NCBI GenBank assembly: GCA_036939355.1
Contig: JALLAP010002078.1
Coordinates: 1 to 10,687 of the forward strand
Reading direction: 5' to 3'
DNA from: Thalassiosira profunda
Lineage: Eukaryota > Bacillariophyta > Thalassiosirophyceae > Thalassiosirales > Thalassiosiraceae
DNA: 10,687 nucleotides
The position numbers and the translations under genes are program-made. This document shows positions 1 through 6,667 of the stretch, piece after piece. Every line of letters begins with the position of its first letter. Position 1 is the stretch's first letter. Under the pieces are notes generated by a model. It did no database searches and was not told the origin of the DNA. It saw only the letters and a program-made list of their open reading frames with translations.

Positions 1-859
1 ATCATGAGGATGTGGGGCATCGCCCTCGCTTAGCGGTCGGAGGAGCTCACGCGGCTGTGGCGAAGTGCAAAGTACGCCGATTTTCGAAGCAAAAAAGAAC
101 CCAAAACATACCTATTCCTACGTATTTTTAGTCATACTTGGCTGAGTCGCAAAGAGTGTCCAATTTACGTAGAGCGTGGGCCAGCCAGGAAAAAAAGTCC
201 CCTACTCTTCACGCCGCGGGCGAGGGACTTCCTCTGGCCACACTCGCCGATTATGTGGCCTCGTTCCCGCTGGGACACATGAAGAAGAATGTGGTGACCA
301 GGGGGAACTGAGCGGCTGTTCGGGCTCTTTTCCACCATGTTGCTTCACGAATATGGTGCAATATACGCTCGGAACGCGGGTGGGGGGTAAGACCTACACT
401 CGAAGACGGGGTCTTCCTTTGCTCGCAGGACCTCACTATCAAATCGCACGGCAAAATGCCGGGAAGGAGGCGGCTAAGAACTCAGATTGTACCCTCTGAC
501 AGAGCGTATCAATCCGTCTTTTGGTCTGAGCGCCGAAGAAGACATTCAGGGAGTGGTCAAGAGAACGATGGGCTTTGTACCACCATTATTGGCAGCATGT
601 AAGTAACACTGTACATAGATTTTTCGTACACAAGTACAATAGTTTGGGCAACCTTCGCTTGCTGTTGGTCTCTTCTCGCGACACACTGGGATACACCTAC
701 ATAACCTCTGCTAGTTCCGGGCCCTCAGTGTCTAAATCTCTTTCTTCTAGCCTTATGCGTTCCAACTTGAACTCCCTATCTCAGCTAGGAAGCGTGTGTG
801 ACAACCACCGATCCCGTCCACCACTCTTAGACATGTGCTAACCTCGGCCCTCTCAAGTC
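1..859. other. Left-end region without a confident gene
   Basis: No gene here can be supported with confidence. Reading frames of about 90-110 codons exist on both strands, but they lack recognisable motifs, and the plus-strand ones begin at non-ATG codons or contain no domain. One stretch near 486-598 looks exon-like and is listed separately. A TACCTA hexamer lies at 109-114, the same hexamer found in the promoters further right. The part next to 860 should hold the 3' untranslated region of the minus-strand HMG gene. Confidence 0.5.
486..598 (+). other. Possible coding exon of an unrecognised gene
   Basis: An open stretch follows a CAG at 483-485 and runs to a strong splice donor (GTAAGTAAC) beginning at 599. 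It reads LYPLTERINPSFGLS, then about 20 further residues ending in FVPPLLAA. The composition looks protein-like. A good acceptor (TCTCTTTCTTCTAG) ends at about 751; splicing to it would add SLCVPT and a stop. No family is recognised. The same bases are open in a second frame, so coding is unproven. It could be the tail of a plus-strand gene or a remnant. Confidence 0.22.
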
Positions 860-1603
860 TCAAGCCTCCCCCTTGTACTCCGCCATCGCGCGCTGGTACC
901 TCTCCTTGTCCTGGGCCGCCTTCTCGTCCCAGTACGCCCTCTCCTCGTCGGGAAGCGCCTTGAAGTGCCTCGAGATGATCTGCGCGATCTCTCCAAACTT
1001 GGCCTCGGGGTTGGCCGCCTTGACGTCATTCCTGGTGGCGTTGGAGTAGAGGAAGAAGCTGCTCATGTTGCGCTTGGGGGCGTTGGGGTCCTTCTTCTTC
1101 TTCTTCTTGCGGCGCTTGGGGGAGTCGGAGTCAGAGTCGGACTCGGAGGGAGGGTCGTAGTCCTCCATCTCGCGCTGGTAACGCTCCTTGTCCTCGGCGG
1201 CGAGCTGGTCCCAGCGGGCCCTCTCGGATTCGGAGACCTGCTTGAACTCCACGGAGAGGATCTTGGCCTGGTGAATGCGTTCGGGGCGGCGAGCAGAAGG
1301 TCAGCAACGCAGACAGAGTGAAAATCTCATGGGGAATGGGCATCCAGAGCAACTCAGTTCATGCACTATGTATGTAAACGACCCCACGAGGTGTCGCAGT
1401 ATGAAAGTAACACTTACGATGTCGCCAAACTTGGCGTCCGGGTTCTCCCCCTTAACGCGCTCCCTGTTGGCATTGCTGTACAGGAAGAAGGCGCTCATGT
1501 TGCGCTTGGGACGGTTGGGATCCTTCTTCTTCTTCTTGCGGCGGCGCTTGGGCTTCTGCACCACCTCCTCGATGCTATCGATATCGTCCTCGTCAGAGCT
1601 CAT
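860..1603 (-). CDS. Two-box HMG protein (HMGB-like chromatin protein)
   Basis: This is a nuclear DNA-bending protein with two HMG boxes. The coding exons are 1603-1418 and 1267-860, joined in phase 0, giving 197 residues. Layout: an acidic N-terminus (SSDEDDIDSIEE), a basic run (KRRRKKKKK, about 19-27), box 1 (about 28-99, DPNRPKRNMSAFFLYS onward), an acidic Ser/Asp linker (103-111), a second Lys run (114-121), and box 2 (about 122-193, DPNAPKRNMSSFFLYS onward). Both boxes keep the PKR, FFLYS and late W..KA/LAA..DKERYQ signatures. Splicing is needed to complete box 1: GDI at the end of exon 1 continues as AKILSVEFKQ in exon 2. HMGB/NHP6-type proteins bind DNA with little sequence preference and assist chromatin remodelling and transcription. 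The Ser/Asp linker resembles casein kinase 2 targets, an inference. The ATG at 1603 is preceded in the mRNA by CAACC, a reasonable start. The gene diverges from the sulfotransferase at 2125. Confidence 0.92.
1268..1417 (-). other. Intron of the HMG gene (150 bp, phase 0)
   Basis: Read on the minus strand, the donor is ATC|GTAAGTG and the acceptor is CATTCACCAG|GCC. Removing it joins FGDI to AKILSVEF and completes the first HMG box in the same way as the uninterrupted second box (FGEIAQIISRHF). That protein-level match is the main evidence. Confidence 0.9.
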
Positions 1604-1823
1604 GGTTGGAACGGTTGGGGGGGGTAGGTGCTGGGAGGGACGGCTCGCTGGGCGGGAGGTCCTCGGCTTGGTTGTGGTGGTGCTCTGACAGGCGCAAAGA
1701 TACGATTATCAAGCGATCCGCCTGTTACGAACCAAAGCTAGCAGAAACCGTTAGCAGCAAGGCGACCCCGCGCCAAAATTTTCTTAGTGATTTGTTAGTG
1801 ACTTTGCGTGGGGCCGGGTCGGT

Positions 1824-1839
1824 ATGGTAAGATTACCAT
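1824..1839. repeat. Short inverted repeat in the HMG/sulfotransferase promoter
   Basis: The sequence is ATGGTAAGATTACCAT: perfect 7-bp arms (ATGGTAA / TTACCAT) around a 2-bp spacer. Its size suits a dimeric transcription factor site. No specific factor is recognised. Confidence 0.45.
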
Positions 1840-2016
1840 GGAAAGGCTCATAAATAATCGGCGCGGTAAGTCAATCGTCACTCCCCCCGTAGAAATCCAC
1901 GGTTTGTTAGCGCCTTCGCGTGGCGCAATGAAAATGATTTTGGCAAGCAAAATATCGGATGTCATAATTGGGAGCGTGTGTTGTTGGGACTTCCTTCCAA
2001 CAAGTAGTATTGTATG

Positions 2017-2050
2017 TAGGTAGGTAGCGGTTGTACCTACTACCTACCTA
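2017..2050. repeat. TAGGTAGGTAG / CTACCTACCTA inverted repeat
   Basis: Perfect 11-bp arms at 2017-2027 and 2040-2050 enclose a 12-bp spacer. The structure holds five overlapping copies of the hexamer TAGGTA/TACCTA. It lies about 75 bp upstream of the sulfotransferase start codon, so it could be a binding site or a hairpin in the leader. The hexamer recurs in the other divergent promoters of the window. Confidence 0.7.
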
Positions 2051-2055
2051 ACCGG

Positions 2056-2098
2056 CCGATCGAGAAGCAGGAGACTCTCACCCCCGATCGTGAAGCAG
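2056..2098. repeat. 15-bp direct repeat before sulfotransferase 1
   Basis: CCGATCGAGAAGCAG (2056-2070) is repeated as CCGATCGTGAAGCAG (2084-2098), with 14 of 15 bases identical and a 28-bp period. It sits in the presumed 5' leader or core promoter of the plus-strand sulfotransferase. The function is unknown. Confidence 0.6.
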
Positions 2099-2124
2099 AG
2101 TGCCGAAACCGCGCAAAACACGCC

Positions 2125-3384
2125 ATGCGGGGCTTGGGTAGCGCAGGTTCGATGAACCTACGATGCCATCATCTAAGAGAGCTCTTCTTCGTGTTCATCA
2201 TTCCGATTTTGATCATCCTCGCACTAGTGAAGAAGGAGTTGTTGGACGTGACGTTTGGTATGGTGCAGCCTAACAATGCGCTTATGAATAAATGCAACCA
2301 CGGGAATTTCACTAGCTGTTGGGAAGCGCAGAAAGAATGGTTGTGTCCATCGAGTGTACCCAACCTTGATGCTGCAGCGGCATCGTTCCGTATGGCACGC
2401 GAGTTGCTCTACGCGACAAATATCGGCACAACCCTGCCGCCCCTTCCTAATGCAACGGTGATAAATCAATTCTTCACCTTCTGGCCAGGACATGTGTCCT
2501 TTGTCGAAAGAGGCACGGGCGCTCAAACGATCGCCCTCAGGACGCACAAGTGCGGCAGCATGACGATTGCGACGTACTTTGAGAATCAGCTAAGACTTCT
2601 TGCATCGAACGAAAAGGTTATAGCGACGGGGCCAGGGAAGTTCCACTATTTTCCGCAAAGCGTCGAAGAGATGGGGAAGATCTCCTGCATAGTGTCGACC
2701 TTCCGCGATCCAGTGTTGCACTTTCTGTCTGGATTCGGGGAGATTGAGCTGAGGTGGGGTTCGAAACCCATAAGAAGGCAAAGGAAATTACTCGGCAGGC
2801 TCGAGAGACTGGATGGGGAAAAGCACAACATTTTGTGGGGCATGCAAGACTACCAGAAACAGGAAATGGGTTCGCTAGAGCGACTTTGCGACTTTGTGGC
2901 CTTTTTGTTGGGAGGAGGGTACACCAAATATTACAATTTGTACGGGCATGTGATGCCACAGAGCGGACATCTTTCGAAACTCGCCACGATCAATTTGACA
3001 GTGGATAAGTTCGTGCGCATGAATACCTTGCAAAGCGATCTTCCAAAAGTGCTCGCGGGGGAACCGTGCAATATTATCGGGGAAAACGTCGAGTTGCCTG
3101 GAATCGCCGAGAGAAAGGACCATGCCAAGGTTCAGGTTGTGCACACATCACTCACGGGCTGGTGGGCCAGTGTGGGAGAAGGACATCATCGGGCTAATTC
3201 TACGAACTCTTCACTATCCAATGAAGAAGGTTTGGTAGTGGAGGTTTTCCGTTCAATTTGCCTCTTGAATCTCATAGACTACGCATGTCTTGATTCATCG
3301 TTAGGTGGAGGAACTAGCATACCGGGATTGTGTAGGCGGACATTCGAGGAATATTTTGGTTCACTGTCGAACCTTAGTTCTTAA
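2125..3384 (+). CDS. Golgi-type membrane sulfotransferase (sulfotransferase 1)
   Basis: This single-exon 419-residue protein is a predicted type II membrane enzyme that would transfer sulfate from PAPS to a glycan or protein in the Golgi lumen. A short basic N-terminus is followed by a membrane anchor at about 20-36 (FFVFIIPILIILALV). The PAPS 5'-phosphosulfate loop is RTHKCGSMTI (139-148), a variant of the usual K-[ST]-G-G-T-S loop. The 3'-phosphate motif is STFRDPVLHFLSGFGE (191-206), with R194 and S202 as likely binding residues. Several N-x-S/T sites (for example NFT at 61 and NST/NSS near 358-363) fit a lumenal domain. The acceptor cannot be told from sequence. The ATG at 2125 has CGCC before it; a second Met at residue 10 also precedes the anchor and could be the start. 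The gene is convergent with the oxygenase gene, with 182 bp between stop codons, and has no close similarity in motif detail to the second sulfotransferase at 8984. Confidence 0.82.
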   Translation: MRGLGSAGSMNLRCHHLRELFFVFIIPILIILALVKKELLDVTFGMVQPNNALMNKCNHGNFTSCWEAQKEWLCPSSVPNLDAAAASFRMARELLYATNIGTTLPPLPNATVINQFFTFWPGHVSFVERGTGAQTIALRTHKCGSMTIATYFENQLRLLASNEKVIATGPGKFHYFPQSVEEMGKISCIVSTFRDPVLHFLSGFGEIELRWGSKPIRRQRKLLGRLERLDGEKHNILWGMQDYQKQEMGSLERLCDFVAFLLGGGYTKYYNLYGHVMPQSGHLSKLATINLTVDKFVRMNTLQSDLPKVLAGEPCNIIGENVELPGIAERKDHAKVQVVHTSLTGWWASVGEGHHRANSTNSSLSNEEGLVVEVFRSICLLNLIDYACLDSSLGGGTSIPGLCRRTFEEYFGSLSNLSS

Positions 3385-3566
3385 CTAGCGGGAACGCATC
3401 AGTCTCGTGCCCAATAGGGTCGCAGATAAAGTACATGAAGGAAACCAAACGATGCTGATCGACTCACTTCTACTGCACAGAGAGGAGAAGTAGACGTACT
3501 ACGCGCTGTCATGCAAGGGTAACATGATATATCCTGGCTCCTTCTGTGTCGGTTATTCTTTTCACC

Positions 3567-4655
3567 TTATCTCTTACTCATATCCGCTATCCAAGTGGGC
3601 GGCGACAGCGTCGTCTCGCGCCTGCATGCGTCGTCCAAACATTTCTTGCACCCCATCGGCGTCTGAAACAGTGTCGAGTGATCGTTGCCCGCGCAATCCC
3701 CCTTCAGGCACTCGCTCGCCGGCCGGCCGTTGGTGTAGTAGTACAGCGCCATGGATCGGCGCGCTCGTCCCTTCGGAGCTGCGATGGGTTCCGGATGGCC
3801 GTGATACGAAAAGTCCGTCGACGAGAACACGACGAACCGACCCAGCTTCGGAGCGATGCGCTCGTGACATGTCGTCATGTCGCGACTCCACAGGTCGAGG
3901 TGCCCGCCGTACTCGTCCGGCCAGTCGTTGTTCAGGTAGATGAATAGGTTAACCCGTCGATCCAATTCGAACTGCTTGTACCGGTTGAAATCGGCGTGAA
4001 CGTTCAGGTTCCCCCCCGGCGCCGTGAAGTGCAGCCCCGACCCCCTGAAGTGCGGATCTGCGATTATATCCTTGATCCCCGTCAATTCCTCGAGGAACTT
4101 GGTGAAGATCGAAGACTTGAGGAACGAGAACAGCACCCGCGTGTGCATCCCCATCTTCGTTTCGTCGTCGATGGCCGACTTCAACCTCTGCGTGTCATCC
4201 ATGAAGCAAGGTAGTCCAACGCACCCCCTGGCGTCCAACGACGATTCGGGATGCTCCTCTATCACCCTCTGCAGTATGGAGTCGGGAAATATGCCGTCGA
4301 TGGCGATGTGAGGGAAGGGCGCGGCGTTCTTGTAGTGATTTCGATGGGCCGAGACGACACGCGCGAGCCTCTCGGGCGTCACGGTGCGGTAGAGCTCTTC
4401 AACGGCGGATTCTCCGACGGATGTAGATGCTTCGTCGACCCTTCCCGCATCCCCGCCGCTGCGCAGTTCGGCCGCATCTGCTGGTGAGGGTTGTCGTTGT
4501 TGGGGCTGCTCGGCGACGAAGCAGACGGCGCCGTCGAGGAAACGGATCGTGCAGACGACGAGGAATGCGGACCACAGCAGCAGCAAGAGGGCTCCGCAGA
4601 TAATATCCTTGCCGCATCTCCCTCCCATCGACTTCTTCAGGCCGGGCGGCGCCAT
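3567..4655 (-). CDS. Membrane-anchored 2-oxoglutarate/Fe(II) oxygenase, prolyl-4-hydroxylase-like
   Basis: A single-exon, 362-residue protein. Enzymes of this fold use Fe(II), O2 and 2-oxoglutarate to hydroxylate a substrate; prolyl residues are the best-known targets of the P4H/2OG-FeII_Oxy_3 group, but the substrate here is unknown. A membrane anchor lies at about 18-40 (ICGALLLLLWSAFLVVCTI), then a low-complexity stem to about 80, then the catalytic domain. The Fe ligands are the HxD pair H220/D222 (NLNVHADFNRY) and a distal His in YHGHPEP (H285 or H287). The 2-oxoglutarate anchor is one of R297-R300 (GRARRSMALYYYTNGRP). Also typical is RRVNLFIYLNNDW..EYGGHLDLW (234-256). The C-terminus is Cys-rich (C317, C321, C336, C339, C344), suggesting disulfides or a metal site. 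The ATG at 4655 has a near-ideal Kozak context (CCACC before, G after) but sits behind several upstream ATGs and a hairpin. The gene diverges from the tyrosyl-tRNA synthetase gene. Confidence 0.85.
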   Translation of the reverse strand: MAPPGLKKSMGGRCGKDIICGALLLLLWSAFLVVCTIRFLDGAVCFVAEQPQQRQPSPADAAELRSGGDAGRVDEASTSVGESAVEELYRTVTPERLARVVSAHRNHYKNAAPFPHIAIDGIFPDSILQRVIEEHPESSLDARGCVGLPCFMDDTQRLKSAIDDETKMGMHTRVLFSFLKSSIFTKFLEELTGIKDIIADPHFRGSGLHFTAPGGNLNVHADFNRYKQFELDRRVNLFIYLNNDWPDEYGGHLDLWSRDMTTCHERIAPKLGRFVVFSSTDFSYHGHPEPIAAPKGRARRSMALYYYTNGRPASECLKGDCAGNDHSTLFQTPMGCKKCLDDACRRETTLSPPTWIADMSKR

Positions 4656-4657
4656 GG

Positions 4658-4682
4658 TGGTGCATTGCTGCTACATGCACCA
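4658..4682 (-). promoter_or_regulatory. Hairpin abutting the oxygenase start codon
   Basis: Perfect 8-bp arms (TGGTGCAT / ATGCACCA) flank a 9-base loop. In the oxygenase mRNA the 3' arm ends two bases before the AUG, so the important -3 Kozak A lies in the stem. Such a structure could damp initiation if the leader extends this far. Transcript start data would decide. Confidence 0.5.
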
Positions 4683-4694
4683 GCCGAGCAACAT
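4671..4694 (-). other. Upstream ORF in the oxygenase leader
   Basis: An ATG at 4694 opens a 7-codon reading frame (MLLGWCM, then TAG) ending at 4671, 16 bases before the main ATG. A further ATG lies inside it at 4676, followed at once by TAG. ATGs at 4698 and 4665 lie in another frame that overlaps the main gene for about 90 codons. If transcribed, these would limit translation of the oxygenase. It is not known whether transcription starts far enough upstream to include them. Confidence 0.4.
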
Positions 4695-4722
4695 GCATCA
4701 GATAAAAAATGCAGCGAGAGAG

Positions 4723-4785
4723 GGTTGTGTGTTGCTGTGTGTTGTGTGTTGTGTGTTGTTGTGTGTTGCAAGTTGGGTTGTTGTT
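4723..4785. repeat. TGTGTTG-type simple repeat
   Basis: A degenerate run of GTGTGTTGT units on the plus strand, strongly purine/pyrimidine alternating. It lies in the divergent promoter between the oxygenase and the tRNA synthetase and is probably a length-variable microsatellite. Alternating GT tracts can adopt Z-DNA, but no function is claimed. Confidence 0.7.
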
Positions 4786-5066
4786 TTTGTAGGTACTCCG
4801 TAAGTATGGTACCTATCTATGTATGACTGGCTGCTTAAGTATTAACTGTGGTACGTACAACACATAAGTGCAGACGGCCTCGCCGCTCTCAACCCGTCTG
4901 CCGACCCAGTGCACATCTAATGCAGGTAGGTATTTTGCACCACCCAAAAACAACGCTGACGCACGCACGCACTTCATTTTATTTTGAGGATCATCTATCA
5001 TCTCCTCCCCGCCGGCGTCCCTACCGCCCCCGCCAAACTCCTCTGGCGGCATCACAGTGGAGCGAG

Positions 5067-6578
5067 ATGAATATGAAAATGGCAGCCTGCGCCACGGCCA
5101 TGGCGACGGCCGCGTCGGCGTTTTCGAGGTCGTCTCTCACCGCCCGGCACAGGGCTGTGTCCGCGATGGCCCCGCGGCTCGCTCCGCCCCATTCCAGTTC
5201 GTGCCGGGGCAGCACTCGCCTCCTCTCGACCGCCGAGGCCACCGCCGCGCCCGCGGAGGCCGCTTCGGGCTATGACGAGGAGGAGGCGCGGAAGTCGCTG
5301 AAATCGCCCTTCCTCGTGACCATGCGCGATCGCGGCTTCCTCTTCCAGTGCACCAACCTCTCGGAGCTCGACAAGCTGATGTGCGATGCCGCCGACGAGG
5401 GAGAGGCCGTGAGCGCCTACCTCGGCTTCGACGCCACGGCCGATTCTCTCCACGTGGGCTCGTTGTTGCAAATCATGATCCTGAGACATTTGCAAAAGAG
5501 CGGCCACAGGCCGATCGTGCTGATCGGGGGCGGAACGAGCAAGGTGGGAGATCCGACGGGGAAGGACGAGAGCCGGGTCATGCTCACGGACGACATCATC
5601 AAGAAGAACACCGACGGAATCTCAGAGGTGTTCCAGAAGTTCCTATCGTTCGGTGACGCCCAACCCGCGGACGCAATTATGGTAAACAACGACGATTGGC
5701 TGGGCGGATTGAAGTACCTCCAATTTCTGCGGGATTACGGGACGCACTTCACCATCAACCGGATGATGTCCTTCGAATCGGTGAAGCAGCGCCTGACGCG
5801 CGAGGCGCCCTTCAGCTTCTTGGAATTCAACTACATGATTCTCCAGGCGTACGATTTTCTCGAGCTCAACCGCCGGTACGACGCCAAGTTGCAATTGGGA
5901 GGGAGCGACCAGTGGGGAAACATGATCTCCGGCGTCGAGCTGGGACGGAGGGTCGATTCCGCGCAACTGTACGCCCTCACGGCGCCGTTGATAACCACCA
6001 GCGACGGAAAGAAGATGGGCAAGACGGCGGGCGGGGCGGTGTGGCTCAACGCCGACAAGCTCAGCGAGTATGACTATTGGCAGTTCTGGCGGAACACATC
6101 CGACGAGGACGTCGTCCGATTCTTGAAACTGTTCACGGAGTTGCCATTGGATCAGATCGGGGAGATGGAGTCGTGGAAGGGGACGGACATCAACAAGGCG
6201 AAGATCGTTTTGGCGGACGAGGCGACGGCGCTGCTCCATGGACGGGACTGCTTGGCTTCTATCCACGAAACAATCGATGGCATGTTTGGTGATAAGAAAG
6301 CGGGGGCGGCAGGTGGCTCCACGGAAGGTTTGAACCGGGTATTTGTGAGCCAGGACGATGCTGCGGAGGGGATCAAGTTCATTGACCTCTTCGTCCGCCT
6401 GGGCCTAGCAAACAGCAAGAAGGAGGCGAGGCGACTGATCCAGGGCGGAGGGGCGAGGGTGGGCGAGGAGAAGATTACTGACGAGAATGCCGTGTTGAAC
6501 ACAGAGGGGTTTGACGATAGGGGGGAGGCGACACTTCGGGCGGGCAAAAAGAGGGCAGGGGTAGTGGAGATAGAGTGA
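5067..6578 (+). CDS. Tyrosyl-tRNA synthetase, bacterial type, organelle-targeted
   Basis: A class I synthetase charging tRNA-Tyr with tyrosine, here 503 residues against about 410-420 for bacterial relatives; the difference is an N-terminal presequence of roughly 70-80 residues. Motifs: YLGFDATADSLHVGSL (118-133), where HVGS is the HIGH box; GGGTSKVGDPTGKDESR (154-170); SFLEFNYMILQAYDF (250-264); LQLGGSDQWGN (275-285), contacting tyrosine; KKMGKT (315-320), the KMSKS loop; and a C-terminal S4-like RNA-binding domain (about 436-480, including KKEARRLIQGGGARVG). HVGSL and KMGK are familiar from alphaproteobacterial TyrRS, consistent with a mitochondrial ancestry. The presequence is Ala/Ser/Arg-rich with no acidic residue before about 56, which suits import into an organelle. 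It also has AASAFSRSS at 15-23. The start is chosen at 5067 because the sequence upstream looks like leader; Met3, Met5 or the in-frame ATG at 4920 are alternatives. The stop faces the glycosyltransferase stop 89 bp away. Confidence 0.93.
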   Translation: MNMKMAACATAMATAASAFSRSSLTARHRAVSAMAPRLAPPHSSSCRGSTRLLSTAEATAAPAEAASGYDEEEARKSLKSPFLVTMRDRGFLFQCTNLSELDKLMCDAADEGEAVSAYLGFDATADSLHVGSLLQIMILRHLQKSGHRPIVLIGGGTSKVGDPTGKDESRVMLTDDIIKKNTDGISEVFQKFLSFGDAQPADAIMVNNDDWLGGLKYLQFLRDYGTHFTINRMMSFESVKQRLTREAPFSFLEFNYMILQAYDFLELNRRYDAKLQLGGSDQWGNMISGVELGRRVDSAQLYALTAPLITTSDGKKMGKTAGGAVWLNADKLSEYDYWQFWRNTSDEDVVRFLKLFTELPLDQIGEMESWKGTDINKAKIVLADEATALLHGRDCLASIHETIDGMFGDKKAGAAGGSTEGLNRVFVSQDDAAEGIKFIDLFVRLGLANSKKEARRLIQGGGARVGEEKITDENAVLNTEGFDDRGEATLRAGKKRAGVVEIE

Positions 6579-6667
6579 ATATCATAAATATTGCAACACA
6601 TCTGTCTCCGCAACGCAGTTTCTTCGCTGCTTTATCCGTTGTTCGGAACAACATGCTTCCTGTAGAG

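Larger units (their letters stand above)
1604..2124. promoter_or_regulatory. Divergent promoter region, HMG gene / sulfotransferase 1
   Basis: These 521 bp separate two genes transcribed away from each other and should hold both promoters and 5' leaders. Visible elements are a G-rich run just upstream of the HMG start (about 1614-1670), a GCGCCAAA octamer at 1770-1777 that fits the E2F/DP consensus (TTTSSCGC on the other strand), a short palindrome at 1824-1839, a TAGGTA/TACCTA inverted repeat at 2017-2050, and a 15-bp direct repeat at 2056-2098. No clear TATA box is assigned. That these elements act in regulation is inference. Confidence 0.55.
4656..5066. promoter_or_regulatory. Divergent promoter region, oxygenase / tyrosyl-tRNA synthetase
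   Basis: These 411 bp lie between the two start codons. From left to right they hold a hairpin at the oxygenase start (4658-4682), upstream ATGs for the oxygenase (4698 to 4665), a TGTGTT-rich simple repeat (about 4723-4785), hexamers TAGGTA at 4790-4795, TACCTA at 4810-4815 and TAGGTA at 4927-4932, and the palindrome GTACGTAC at 4851-4858. The synthetase frame stays open leftward with an in-frame ATG at 4920, so its 5' limit is not certain. Confidence 0.55.

Noticed and set aside
176..499. A 107-codon plus-strand frame at the left end
   Set aside because: It starts at GTG, has no recognisable domain, and overlaps an equally unconvincing minus-strand frame.
965..1321. A plus-strand Leu/Val/Gly-rich open frame
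   Set aside because: It is the antisense image of the HMG second exon (Lys and Asp/Glu codons read as Leu and Val).
4848..5066. A longer TyrRS starting at 4848
   Set aside because: 4848 is GTG. The in-frame ATG at 4920 is possible, but it lies beside a promoter hexamer and the extension does not look like a targeting peptide; 5067 is preferred.
5643..6266. A 207-codon minus-strand open frame
   Set aside because: It lies antisense within the conserved TyrRS core; its length follows from the GC-rich codon use of the real gene.
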